DNA of 64,000 nucleotides, taken from positions 2,356,001 to 2,420,000 of the forward strand of contig NZ_CP126279.1 of NCBI RefSeq assembly GCF_003234815.2, in the 5' to 3' direction. The DNA is from Curtobacterium sp. MCBD17_035. GTDB taxonomy: Bacteria; Actinomycetota; Actinomycetes; Actinomycetales; Microbacteriaceae. Below, in pieces: positions 51,324 through 59,714 of the stretch. Below the pieces are notes generated by a model. That model worked only from the letters and a program-made list of their open reading frames with translations, had not been told where the DNA came from and searched no databases. Every line of letters begins with the position of its first letter. The stretch's first letter is position 1. The position numbers and the translations under genes were made by a program.

Positions 51324-51755
51324 GTGGCCTCGATCTTCAGCGCCCCGACCCGCAACCTCGACGTCGTCACGCTCCACGAGATCCTGCGGCTGCGGCAGGA
51401 CGTGTTCGTCGTCGAGCAGGAGTGCGCCTACCCGGACATCGACGGCCGCGACCTCGAGCCCGGGACCGTGCAGTGGTGGAGCGGCAACGGATCGGTCGAC
51501 GCCACGCTCCGGGTGCTCCACGAGCCGGACGGCACCGAGCGCATCGGCCGGGTCGCCACCGCCCGCGGTGCGCGGGGCACGGGGCTCGCGTCGGAGCTCA
51601 TCCGCGCCGCGATCGACTCGTGCCGCAGCGGCAGCATCGCCATCGACGCCCAGTCCCACCTGCGCGACTGGTACGCCCGGTTCGGCTTCGTGCAGACCGG
51701 TGACGAGTTCATCGAGGACGGCATCCCGCACGTCCCGATGACGCTGACGCGCTGA
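51324..51755 (+). CDS. GNAT N-acetyltransferase, ElaA-like
   Basis: A 143-residue acetyltransferase of the ElaA group: LRLRQDVFVVEQECAYPDID at ~23-42, and the acetyl-CoA loop GRVATARGARGTGLASELI with R/Q-x-x-G-x-G/A. Substrate unknown. GTG start with CAGGAAGGAC upstream. It is divergent from the rib operon; TAGAGT at 51250-51255 may be its -10, leaving a ~65-nt leader. Confidence 0.88.
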   Translation: MASIFSAPTRNLDVVTLHEILRLRQDVFVVEQECAYPDIDGRDLEPGTVQWWSGNGSVDATLRVLHEPDGTERIGRVATARGARGTGLASELIRAAIDSCRSGSIAIDAQSHLRDWYARFGFVQTGDEFIEDGIPHVPMTLTR

Positions 51756-51770
51756 CGCGCTGACGCGTCG

Positions 51771-52307
51771 CTACGCCTGCCAGCGCCGGAGTTCCCCGAA
51801 CGAGCGCGCCTGCCGGGGTCGCTCGGCGACGAGCCGCTCGAACACGATGTTCGTCTGCGTCGTCGCGACGGACGGGTCGCCGCTCAGCTCGTCGGCCACG
51901 AAGTCCCGCAGCTGCTCGGTCGAGGTGCACGCGATGTGCACGAGGAAGTCCTTGTCGCCGGCGAGGAACGACACGTCGAGCACGACCGGGATCGCGAGCA
52001 GTCGTTTGGCGAACTCCCGGAGTTCTCGACGTGCCGCGGCGTGGACCCGCACGGAGACCATCGCCTCGATCGCGAACCCGAGGCGTGCGATGTCGACGTC
52101 GGCGCGGTACCCGCGGATGATGCCCGCCTGCTCCAGGGCCCGGACCCGGGTCAGGCAGGTGGACGGAGCGACGCCGACCTCGGCCGCCAACCGGTTGTTG
52201 GGGATCCGAGCGTCGGACGCCAGGACCCACAGGATGCGCTCGTCGACCTCGTCGAGGCGGACGGACCAGCTGTCGGCGCGGGTGGCCGGAGTCGAACGAT
52301 CGAACAC
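51771..52307 (-). CDS. Lrp/AsnC-family regulator
   Basis: A 178-residue feast/famine regulator: HTH in VDERILWVLASDARIPNNRL then AAEVGVAPSTCLTRVRALEQ, followed by the RAM/AsnC ligand domain with FLAGDKDFLVHIAC. I chose the GTG at 52307 because AGGAGG lies 7 nt upstream; an ATG at 52331 without such a site would add 8 residues. Amino-acid effector unknown. Confidence 0.92.
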   Translation of the reverse strand: MFDRSTPATRADSWSVRLDEVDERILWVLASDARIPNNRLAAEVGVAPSTCLTRVRALEQAGIIRGYRADVDIARLGFAIEAMVSVRVHAAARRELREFAKRLLAIPVVLDVSFLAGDKDFLVHIACTSTEQLRDFVADELSGDPSVATTQTNIVFERLVAERPRQARSFGELRRWQA

Positions 52308-52382
52308 GCGCGGGCCTCCTGGTCGAATCATCCGTCGATGGTGTCCCTGATCGTCGCACGACGGGGCAGCCGGCACCACCCG

Positions 52383-53027
52383 TCACATCATGAGCGTCAT
52401 GCCGACGACCGCGACCGTCATCGCGAAGACCTCGCCGCTCCGCACCGCACGGCGGTCCTCCCGGCCCCACTCGTACCGCAGCAGCCACCCGCTGAACGCG
52501 CAGTACCCCACGACCCCCGCACCGAGCACCGCCGTGAGGACGAGCGTGTGCGCCATCGGATCGGCCGACGCGGCACCCAGCACCGCCGACGCGGTCGAGC
52601 CGTGCCCGGCCCCGCTCGTCGTGACGCCGCTCGCGCCGCTCGATCCGGCACCGCTCATCGCACCGCCCATCGCTCCACTCATCGCACCGAGCAGCAGCAT
52701 CCCCGCCATGACGACCGCGGAGAGCGCCCGGTGCACGTCCATCGGGTCCGCGCGCCGGGCCTCCCGGCCGTCCTCGGCCCGTCCTGGTGCGCCGGCCGCC
52801 CGAGCGCGCGACCCGATGACCGGGAGGGGCGCCACGAGCAACAACGCCGCCCCGGCCACGAGGGACCAGCCGGTCCCCACGCCGAACGCCGGGAGCAGCA
52901 TGGCCACGAGCATCACCAACGCCGGTACGACCACCGCCGGCCGAGGCCGGTACCGGTCGCCGACGACGCAGCAGACCGACGCGAACTGCGGCACCACGAG
53001 CATGGCGGTCGCGATCGGGTCGTGCAC
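52383..53027 (-). CDS. Membrane protein of unknown function, Met/Gly/Ser-rich loop
   Basis: A 214-residue protein with about six hydrophobic segments (roughly 5-22, 30-50, 55-75, 97-115, 160-182, 196-213), possibly related to DUF5134. Two features stand out: a polar insert EDGREARRADP at ~84-94 encoded by the dispersed GGCCGGGAGGC repeat, and a Gly/Ser/Ala/Met-rich loop at ~116-150. The first segment holds a Cys-Cys pair. GTG start with no strong ribosome site, so start uncertain. Confidence 0.6.
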   Translation of the reverse strand: MHDPIATAMLVVPQFASVCCVVGDRYRPRPAVVVPALVMLVAMLLPAFGVGTGWSLVAGAALLLVAPLPVIGSRARAAGAPGRAEDGREARRADPMDVHRALSAVVMAGMLLLGAMSGAMGGAMSGAGSSGASGVTTSGAGHGSTASAVLGAASADPMAHTLVLTAVLGAGVVGYCAFSGWLLRYEWGREDRRAVRSGEVFAMTVAVVGMTLMM

Positions 53028-53065
53028 CAGGAGGCCTCAGCGGCTCGGCAGTCGGGGGTGCGGGG

Positions 53066-53446
53066 TCAGCGCGTCGCGGCCCGTGCGGCTCGCTGCTCCT
53101 TGACGCGGGTGTTCTCGGCACGCACCGCGGCCTGGGTCGCACGCTCGCGGACGAGCCACTCGGGCATCTCCTGCAGGAGCGCCTTGATCTCGGCCGTCGT
53201 CAGCGCGTCGTCGACACCGGCGCGCGCGAGTCCCGAGACCGACACGCCGAGCTTCGCGGCGACGACCGGCCGGGGGTGCGGACCCTCGCGCCGGAGCTCC
53301 GCGAGCCACTCCGGCGGCTCGGCCTGCAGCGCCTCGAACGTGGAGCGCGACACCGGCGCCGAGCGGAACGACTCGGGCGCCGCGGACACCAGGATGCCGA
53401 GCTTCTTCGCGGCCGTCTCCGGCTTCATCGTCTGTTCCTGCGCCAT
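53066..53446 (-). CDS. DUF5997 family protein
   Basis: A 126-residue protein with the family wording TMKPETAAKKLGILVSAAPE, EPPEWLAELRREGPHPRPVV, then AAKLGVSVSGLARAGVDDAL. The middle part could be a helix-turn-helix, but that is only my reading. The tail is Arg/Ala-rich. It is divergent from the LysR-effector-like gene, with 43 bp between the starts; I know this pair as a conserved actinobacterial arrangement. Function unknown. Confidence 0.85.
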   Translation of the reverse strand: MAQEQTMKPETAAKKLGILVSAAPESFRSAPVSRSTFEALQAEPPEWLAELRREGPHPRPVVAAKLGVSVSGLARAGVDDALTTAEIKALLQEMPEWLVRERATQAAVRAENTRVKEQRAARAATR

Positions 53447-53489
53447 GCCCACCAGGGTACGGGACCCGCCCCGGTCCTATGCTCGACGC

Positions 53490-54248
53490 ATGCCCGGAAC
53501 CCTCACCGTCGCGTTCGTCCCGGGCGTCTCCCCCGCACGGTGGGCACGGGTGTGGCGGGAGCGGATGCCGGACGTCGAACTCGTGCTCCGCGCGGTCGGC
53601 GCCGACGAGGTCGACCGGGCGCTCGACGGCGACGCCGACATGTGCTTCGCCCGGCTCCCCGTGACCGAGGGTCTGCGCGCGATCCCGCTGTGGACGGAGA
53701 CGCCGGTCGTCGCCGCTCCGAAGGACTCCGAGTTCGCCGAGGTCGACAGCGTCACCGAGCGCGACCTCGTCGGGATGACCCTGCTCGGCGGCGGCCCGGT
53801 TCCGGACGACCTCGACGGCACGCTCGATCTCGTCGCCGCGGGCGTCGGCCTCGCTGTGCTGCCTCAGTCCCTGTTCCGTACGGCGAGCCGCCGCGACCTC
53901 GTCGCCCGTCCGCTCGTCGACGTCGAGGGGACGCGCGTCGCGCTCGTCTGGCGCGACGCGGACGCCTCCCCGGTGACGGACGAGTTCATCGGCATCGTCC
54001 GAGGGCGCACCGCGAACAGCTCCCGCGGGCGGGACGCCGCGGACGTGCGTGACGCGGACGGCACGGACGGCCGGCAGACCCGCGGTCGCGTCAGCAGCGA
54101 CGGCCGGGAGGCCCGCGGTCGCCCCGGTGCCGACGGCCGGGAGGCGCGGCGCGGCTCCGGCAACGAGTCCAACGGCCGCCCCGGCACGGCCGGCGGCCGC
54201 GGTCGGACCGCCCGCCCGACGCGCGGACGTCCGAGACGAGGGCGCTGA
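53490..54248 (+). CDS. LysR substrate-binding-domain protein lacking the HTH
   Basis: A 252-residue protein whose first ~180 residues are a LysR-type effector-binding domain: TLTVAFVPGVSPARWARVWR, ALDGDADMCFARLPVTEGL, then GVGLAVLPQSLFRTASRRDL. The usual N-terminal winged helix is absent and the first Met is immediately before the domain. The ATG is 6 nt after TATGCT (53478-53483), so it starts leaderless. The last ~70 residues are Arg/Gly/Asp-rich and hold three copies of a 20-bp DNA repeat. Confidence 0.85.
   Translation: MPGTLTVAFVPGVSPARWARVWRERMPDVELVLRAVGADEVDRALDGDADMCFARLPVTEGLRAIPLWTETPVVAAPKDSEFAEVDSVTERDLVGMTLLGGGPVPDDLDGTLDLVAAGVGLAVLPQSLFRTASRRDLVARPLVDVEGTRVALVWRDADASPVTDEFIGIVRGRTANSSRGRDAADVRDADGTDGRQTRGRVSSDGREARGRPGADGREARRGSGNESNGRPGTAGGRGRTARPTRGRPRRGR
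54066..54151 (+). repeat. 20-bp repeat, three copies inside a CDS
   Basis: Three copies of GACGGCCGGGAGGCCCGCGG (54066-54085 with one mismatch, 54099-54118, and 54132-54151 with a changed end), spaced 33 bp, all in the same frame, encoding DGRxxRG/DGREARR. The same core recurs at 3250-3262, 34179-34197, 52751-52774, 55029-55037 and 58145-58160. Confidence 0.8.
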
Positions 54249-54252
54249 ACGG

Positions 54253-54909
54253 TCAGGCCGGCCAGACACCGGAGCTGCCGCGACGGTGGCTGCCCACGAG
54301 GTGGGTGTCGACGATCCCGACGGCCTCCATGAGCGCGAACATCGTCGTGGGACCGACGAACGCGAAGCCCCGCTTCCGCAGGGCCTTCGCGAGCGCGACC
54401 GACTCCGGGCTCGTGGTCGGGACCTCGGCGACGCTCCGGGGCGCGGGTGTCGTCTCGGGCCGGAAGGACCACACGAACTCGGCCAGACCGCCCTCGTCGC
54501 GGAGGGCGATCGTCGCGTTCGCGTTCGTGATCGTCGCGAGCACCTTCGCGCGGTTCCGGACGATGCCCACGTCGGCCATGCAGCGGGCGACATCGGCCTC
54601 GCCGAAGGACGCCACCACGTCCGGGTCGAAATCCGCGAATGCACGTCGGAACGCCGGTCGCTTCGCCAGGACCGTGCGCCAGCTCAGGCCGGACTGGAAC
54701 GCCTCGAGGCTCAACCGTTCGTAGAGGCCGCGCTCGTCCCGGACGGGCATCCCCCACTCGGTGTCGTAGTACTCGCGCAGCAGCGGATCGGTCGCCGCCC
54801 ACCGGGGGCGTGCCAGGCCGTCCTGGCCGCGGACGAGGTCGGGAACGACGCTCCGCGCATCGGCGGGCACGGGCACGGGCACGGGGTCGGCGGGCGTCGG
54901 ATCGGTCAT
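54253..54909 (-). CDS. tag: DNA-3-methyladenine glycosylase I
   Basis: Base-excision repair enzyme of the Tag family, 218 residues. LLREYYDTEWGMPVRDERGL, ERLSLEAFQSGLSWRTVLAK, and FVGPTTMFALMEAVGIVDTH are diagnostic; the usual zinc-site Cys near the N-terminus (RCxW) is replaced by RPRWAATD, so that zinc snap may be absent. A Pro/Val-rich N-terminal extension of ~30 residues is present. Convergent with the LysR-like gene. Confidence 0.9.
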   Translation of the reverse strand: MTDPTPADPVPVPVPADARSVVPDLVRGQDGLARPRWAATDPLLREYYDTEWGMPVRDERGLYERLSLEAFQSGLSWRTVLAKRPAFRRAFADFDPDVVASFGEADVARCMADVGIVRNRAKVLATITNANATIALRDEGGLAEFVWSFRPETTPAPRSVAEVPTTSPESVALAKALRKRGFAFVGPTTMFALMEAVGIVDTHLVGSHRRGSSGVWPA

Positions 54910-55047
54910 GTGCCGATCCTCCCGGCCCCCACCGACAGGTGCCCGGCGCCGGCCGGGGGCTGGCCCTCGGCAGCGGAGGACGCGAGGAGCGGGTCGGGTG
55001 CGGCGCGTGGCGGTTCCGCGCCGCGCCTCCCGGCCGGGACACGACGG

Positions 55048-55085
55048 ACGGGAGGGCCGTACCGGTGCCGGTACGACCCTCCCGT
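55048..55085 (-). terminator. Terminator of the symporter operon
   Basis: Long hairpin: ACGGGAGGGCCGTACCGG (55048-55065) with CCGGTACGACCCTCCCGT (55068-55085), one C-A mismatch, 17 bp after the stop of the small membrane protein gene. The remaining sequence to the glycosylase start is GC-rich with no ORF. Confidence 0.8.
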
Positions 55086-55101
55086 CGGGCGTGTGCGCGC
55101 G

Positions 55102-55461
55102 TCAGGCCAGCTCGTGGCCCTCGCCCGCGGCCTTCTCGACGTCCTCGCGCTCGAGGTTGCCGACGATGTCCTCCTCGGGCACCGGCGCCAGCCGGTCCCA
55201 CAGGAAGAAGAGCAGCCCGAGGACGAGCATCGAGATGCCCGTCCACAGGTTGATCTGGATGCCGCCGGTCTTCTGACCGTCGGTCGCGTGGTGCGCGATG
55301 CCCGTCAGCGTGACGATGATCCCGTACAGGACGAACAGGCCCCCGAGGATGCGGCGCAGGTCGAACCGACGGGTGGACGTGACGTACTCGCGCTTCTCGG
55401 CGTCCGTCATCGGAGCGCCCTCGCCGCCGGGAGCGGTGCCCGGCTTGTTGGTCTCACTCAT
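55102..55461 (-). CDS. Small membrane protein linked to the symporter
   Basis: A 119-residue protein with two membrane helices (about 40-58 and 72-90) between polar ends; the N-terminus is SETNKPGTAPGGEGAPMTDA. AAGGAG lies 6 nt before its ATG. It starts 28 bp after the sodium:solute symporter, the standard layout in which a small partner protein follows an SSS transporter in actinobacteria. Function unknown; a role in folding or regulation of the transporter is a guess. Confidence 0.8.
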   Translation of the reverse strand: MSETNKPGTAPGGEGAPMTDAEKREYVTSTRRFDLRRILGGLFVLYGIIVTLTGIAHHATDGQKTGGIQINLWTGISMLVLGLLFFLWDRLAPVPEEDIVGNLEREDVEKAAGEGHELA

Positions 55462-55489
55462 GGTGATCTCCTTGTCGAATCAGGACGGT

Positions 55490-57169
55490 CTACAGGAACG
55501 GCAGGTACAGGAGCACGCACAGGACGAGCGCAGCCGTCCCGAGCAGTGCCGGCGACCGGTACCAGGCGGTGTCCGTCGCGACCGAGTCGCCGTGCAGGTC
55601 GATCTTGCCGATGCCGTACACCAGCCCACCGAGCTCACGCTCGTCCCGCGGCTTCGTGAACATGCTGATGAGGAACCCGAACACGAGCACCGTGACGAAC
55701 GAGATGATCGCGCCGTAGAGGGTCTCGGCCGTGCCCGTCGCGAAGAGCTTCGGGTTGACGAGGTAGGCGATCCACGTGACGGTCGGCGCGATGATGCCCG
55801 CGATGTACGACCACAGCGCCGCCGAGGTCGTCATGCGCTTCCACAGCAGGCCGAGGATGAACACGGCGAACAGCGGCGCGTTGAAGAACGAGAACAGCGT
55901 CTGCATGTACGTCATGATGTTCTGCGCCTGCGCGGCCAGGAACGCCGTCGCGATGCCGATGAGCACACCGACGATCGTCACCCAGCGCCCGGTCTTGAGG
56001 TAGTGCACGTCCGGCATGTTCGGCTTGATGTAGCGCTGCCAGATGTCGTAGGTGAAGACCGTGTTGAAGCTCGACACGTTCGCCGCCATGCCGGCCATGA
56101 AGCTCGCGAGCAGCCCGGTCACCGCGACGCCGAGCACGCCCGTCGGCAGGTACATCTGGATGAGCTTCGGGATCGCGTCGTTGTAGCTCAGCCCGGAGTG
56201 GTGCGCACCGGCGAGCTGGTTCCCGAGCGTCGCCGCGGCGATCAGACCCGGGATGACGACGATGAACGGGATGAACAGCTTCGGGAACGCCGCGATGAGC
56301 GGGGTCCGACGGGCGGCCGACATGTTCTTCGCCGAGAACGCGCGCTGCACCTCGGTGAAGTTCGTGGTCCAGTACCCGAAGCTCAGCACGAAGCCGAGGC
56401 CGAGCACGATGGCGAGCCAGTTCGCCCCGATCGGGTTCGTCGTGTGCCCGATCGCCGTGCCCGCCCAGGTGGACAGGTGCCGCGCACCGTCGGTGTGCTC
56501 GACCGCCTTGGTGAGCCCGGACCAGCCACCGACACGGTGCAGGCCCACGATCGTCAGCGGGATGAGCCCGGCGATGATCACGAAGAACTGCATGACCTCG
56601 TTGTAGATCGCGCTCGAGAGCCCGCCGAGGGTGATGTACACGAGCACGAAGCCCGCGCTGACGATGATCGCGAGCCACTCGGGCCAGCCGAGCATCGCCT
56701 CGATGACGATCGCCATCGCGTAGAGGTTGATGCCCGCGATGAGGACGTTCGACACCGCGAACGCCAGGGCGTTGACGAGGTGCGGGGCCTTGCCGAACCG
56801 GCGGAGCATGAACTCCGGCACCGATCGCACCTTCGAGCCGTAGTAGAAGGGCATCATCACGAGGCCGAGGAACACCATCGCCGGCACCGCGCCGATGAGG
56901 TAGTAGTGCAGGGTCGCCATGCCGATCTGCGCGCCGTTCGCGGCCATGCCGAGGATCTCGGTGGCACCGAGGTTCGCGGAGACGAACGCCAGACCGGTGA
57001 TCCAGGCGGGCATCGACCGGCCCGACAGGAAGAAGTCCATGCTCGTCCGGACCCGGCGACGGGCCGTGAAACCGATGCCGATGACCACCGCGAAGTACAC
57101 GATGATCATCACGTAGTCGACCCAACTCAGATCGAGTTGGATCCCGTTCTGTCCTGCAGCGAGAACCAT
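55490..57169 (-). CDS. Sodium:solute symporter family transporter
   Basis: A 559-residue SSS-family permease with about 14 helices: DYVMIIVYFAVVIGIGFTAR, FFLSGRSMPAWITGLAFVSA, and the family signature region FGYWTTNFTEVQRAFSAKNM fit the SGLT/galactose or inositol symporter type. GAGGAG lies 6 nt before the ATG at 57169, and the gene begins 237 bp after divergent aroQ. Substrate likely a sugar or polyol, not proven. Confidence 0.9.
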   Translation of the reverse strand: MVLAAGQNGIQLDLSWVDYVMIIVYFAVVIGIGFTARRRVRTSMDFFLSGRSMPAWITGLAFVSANLGATEILGMAANGAQIGMATLHYYLIGAVPAMVFLGLVMMPFYYGSKVRSVPEFMLRRFGKAPHLVNALAFAVSNVLIAGINLYAMAIVIEAMLGWPEWLAIIVSAGFVLVYITLGGLSSAIYNEVMQFFVIIAGLIPLTIVGLHRVGGWSGLTKAVEHTDGARHLSTWAGTAIGHTTNPIGANWLAIVLGLGFVLSFGYWTTNFTEVQRAFSAKNMSAARRTPLIAAFPKLFIPFIVVIPGLIAAATLGNQLAGAHHSGLSYNDAIPKLIQMYLPTGVLGVAVTGLLASFMAGMAANVSSFNTVFTYDIWQRYIKPNMPDVHYLKTGRWVTIVGVLIGIATAFLAAQAQNIMTYMQTLFSFFNAPLFAVFILGLLWKRMTTSAALWSYIAGIIAPTVTWIAYLVNPKLFATGTAETLYGAIISFVTVLVFGFLISMFTKPRDERELGGLVYGIGKIDLHGDSVATDTAWYRSPALLGTAALVLCVLLYLPFL

Positions 57170-57406
57170 GTCAACTCCTCGTCGAAGTGCTTGCGGGGCG
57201 GGGCCCGGGGACGGGCTCGGGAGACGCACTCGATCGTGTCGGCGTGCCTCCGTGTGGGGGCGGGAGCGGCTCGGAGCCGATCCGACCCGGAACGTTACAC
57301 CTCAGGGAACCGGGTGGAACTTCTCCGCCGACTCTCGGTTTCGATGCGTGTGACCGTTCACATCCGGTGAGGCGCACAGGATGGGCTCGGTCGTTATCCT
57401 CGGAGG

Positions 57407-57847
57407 ATGCCCGCGCCCCGCATCCTGGTCCTCAACGGTCCGAACCTCGACATCCTGGGACGCCGTGATCCCGCGCAGTACGGCACGGTCACGCTGCAGG
57501 AGCTCGAGGACCTGGTGCGGACGACCGCGGAGCCGCTCGGACTCGAGGTCGCCTTCCGACAGAGCAACCACGAGGGCGAGCTCGTCACGTGGCTCCACGA
57601 GGCGCTCGACGACCACGCCGGCGTCGTCATCAACCCCGCTGCCTACGCCCACACGTCGGTCGCGCTGCACGACGCGGTCGAGGCCCTGACGGTGCCCGTC
57701 ATCGAGGTCCACCTGTCGAACGTCTTCAAGCGCGAGCCGTTCCGCCACGTCGACCACGTCGCGACCGCGGCCACCGCCGTCATCGAGGGCGCCGGGGCCG
57801 ACGGCTACCGGCTGGCCGTGCTCCACCTGGCGACGCTGCTCGGCTGA
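57407..57847 (+). CDS. aroQ: 3-dehydroquinate dehydratase, type II
   Basis: Shikimate pathway enzyme, 146 residues. LVLNGPNLDILGRRDPAQYG has the catalytic Arg and Tyr (about 20-25), RQSNHEGELVTWLHEA, NPAAYAHTSVALHDA and EVHLSNVFKREPFRHVDHV (the catalytic His) complete the type II signatures. ATG is 6 nt after TATCCT (57395-57400), with CGGAGG between. It is divergent from the symporter and followed by the first repeat array. Confidence 0.95.
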   Translation: MPAPRILVLNGPNLDILGRRDPAQYGTVTLQELEDLVRTTAEPLGLEVAFRQSNHEGELVTWLHEALDDHAGVVINPAAYAHTSVALHDAVEALTVPVIEVHLSNVFKREPFRHVDHVATAATAVIEGAGADGYRLAVLHLATLLG

Positions 57848-57874
57848 CCGCGCTCGGCACCGCCCGCGCTGCCG

Positions 57875-58170
57875 GTCGACAACGCAGGAAACCGCCGCCG
57901 GGAGGGACGGGCGCGAGCCCGCACCGCGCCTCCCGTCCTGCGTTCTCATCGGAGCCGCGGCAGGCGGCAGGCGGCAGGACCGACTCGCGTCGACACCGCA
58001 GGACCCGCAGCCAGGAGGGACGGTGCGCGGCCGTACCGCGCCTCCCGTCCTGAGTTGTCGCCCCCGAGTCGCGGCGGGACGCGCGCGCGGGCGGTCGACA
58101 CCGCAGGAACCCGCAGCCAGGAGGGGCGGGGCGCGGCCGCACCGCGCCTCCCGGCCGTCGGCCGTCCGCG
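57875..58170. repeat. Array A of ~100-bp GC-rich repeats, three copies
   Basis: Three direct copies beginning GTCGACAACGCAGG or GTCGACACCGCAGG at 57875, 57989 and 58094 (periods 114 and 105 bp). Each contains GGGAGG and, about 25-30 bp on, CCTCCCG, able to form a hairpin. Together with array B they flank the secreted-protein gene. This fills the 336 bp between aroQ and that gene; no ORF is seen. Confidence 0.85.
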
Positions 58171-58183
58171 ATCGGCCGCCGAC

Positions 58184-59179
58184 CTACGTCGCGGGGTCCA
58201 TGGCGAACGGGGCGCTCGTCATCGTGTCGTCGGCCGTGTCGCGGTCGGCGTCGTCGGAGACGCCGGTCGCGATCGACACCACGACGCTGTTGTACGCGAA
58301 CCGCTCGACACCGACCGGCCGGACGTCGAGGGCGACGGTGAACCCGAACGCGGCCCCGGCGGGGATCGGGACGGCCACGACGAAGTCCTCCGCGAATCCC
58401 TCCTCCGGGGCCACGGGACGTGGGGTGACGGTCGCGGCGCTCATCCCCAGCGCGGTGGCCGTCGCGCTGAAGGCGACGATGCGAGCCGCGGAGACCAAGG
58501 CGCCACCGGCGGGCAGCACGTCCGGCACGACCACCCGGACGACCGCGCCGGCAGGGGCGTCCGGTCCCGCGTTGCTGAAGGCCGTCGTCACGGAGTACGT
58601 CCTCCCGCTCTGCCAGAGCCACTGCTGGTGCTCGTCCAGGTACTCGAGCGGCCGTTCGACGAACGGCTGCCAGCCGCTCCCGGCAGCGTTCCCCACGTCG
58701 GTCACCGCGAGGTCCAGAACCGGCGTGGTCGTCACCTGCGCCACCGCGGGCGGCAGTCCCGCGACCGACGCGGTGAGCACGATGACCCCGGGGTCGAGCG
58801 ATGCGACGAGGCCGGTCGCGGTGGCCTGTCCCGCCGCGTCCGTCACCGCCGTCGCGGTGGTGGTCCCCGGCGTGCCGAAGAACGCCGGTCCGGACACGCT
58901 GAAGACGACGGTCTCCCCTGGCGACGGGGTTCCGCTCCCGGAGAGCACCGTCAACATCGCGTCGGACAGCGCGTCGCCCGCGGGGCGCACCGATGCGCCG
59001 GTGAAGGCGAGGGTCGCAGTCGCTTCCGCACTCGCGGCAGCCGCCGGGGTCGCCACCACCACGCCGAGCGCAGGGACGGTCCACGCAGCCGCCACGACCA
59101 CCGCCCGCCGCGGTAACGAGGACGGCGCAACCACCGCCTCCCGTCCGGTGCCGTCGTCGTCCGTGCTGCCCTGTCCCAC
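58184..59179 (-). CDS. Secreted Ala/Thr/Val-rich surface protein (Ig-like)
   Basis: A 331-residue protein with a Tat-like signal: Arg24-Arg25 in SLPRRAVVVAAAWTVPALGV, ending TPAAAASA near residue 50. The rest is beta-rich with patterns of bacterial Ig-like domains (GETVVFSVSGPAFFG, then GQATATGLVASLDPGVIVLT), followed by a DUF11-like region (TYSVTTAFSNAGPDAP). No LPxTG or membrane anchor. GTG at 59179 has GGAGGG 8 nt upstream; a longer frame is open. Function unknown. Confidence 0.75.
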   Translation of the reverse strand: MGQGSTDDDGTGREAVVAPSSLPRRAVVVAAAWTVPALGVVVATPAAAASAEATATLAFTGASVRPAGDALSDAMLTVLSGSGTPSPGETVVFSVSGPAFFGTPGTTTATAVTDAAGQATATGLVASLDPGVIVLTASVAGLPPAVAQVTTTPVLDLAVTDVGNAAGSGWQPFVERPLEYLDEHQQWLWQSGRTYSVTTAFSNAGPDAPAGAVVRVVVPDVLPAGGALVSAARIVAFSATATALGMSAATVTPRPVAPEEGFAEDFVVAVPIPAGAAFGFTVALDVRPVGVERFAYNSVVVSIATGVSDDADRDTADDTMTSAPFAMDPAT

Positions 59180-59315
59180 CGTGGAGTCCCTCCTGCGGGC
59201 CGCGACCGACCCGACGACCGGACCATAGGCTCGCCAACCGTCCTGGCGCCGCTTCGGGACCCCCGTTCCACCACCGACGTCACCCCATGCCTCGAGGGAG
59301 GTCACCCGCAGGCCC

Positions 59316-59596
59316 GTCGACAACGCAGGAAACCGCCGTCGGGAGGGACCGCACCCGCCCGCACCGCACCTCCCGTTCCTGAATCACCGACACACCAGCC
59401 GCAGGACCGGCCCACGTCGACAACGCAGGAAACCGCCGTCGGGAGGGACCGCACCCGCCCGCACCGCACCTCCCGTTCCTGAATCACCGACCGCACCAGC
59501 CGCAGGACCGACCCACGTCGACAACGCAGGAACCCGCCGCCGGGAGGCACCGCACCCGCCCGCACCGCACCTCCCGTCCTGAATTGCCGACACACC
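59316..59596. repeat. Array B of ~100-bp GC-rich repeats, three copies
   Basis: Three direct copies beginning GTCGACAACGCAGG at 59316, 59416 and 59517 (periods 100 and 101 bp). Copies 1 and 2 are nearly identical over ~95 bp. Each has CGGGAGG and, about 22 bp later, CCTCCCG. The region 59324-59714 (391 bp) holds these repeats and, after 59600, GC-rich DNA with no gene I can support. Confidence 0.9.
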
Positions 59597-59714
59597 GGGC
59601 CCGGTGGCCGCGGCCGGCAGCGACCGCGCCGCCGCCAGCGGGCCCGATGGGCTGGGTCGACGCGACGCGTCGGAAGGCTGCGCAGCAGAACGCCGCCCAG
59701 CGGAACGCGGCGCG

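Noticed and set aside
55298..57370. 690-residue plus-strand frame opposite the sodium:solute symporter
   Set aside because: Antisense shadow of transmembrane codons giving Glu/His/Arg-rich text; the symporter is unambiguous.
57875..59596. CRISPR array
   Set aside because: Repeat units are ~100 bp, with no separate unique spacers of constant size and no cas genes in the window; they are tandem/REP-like repeats.
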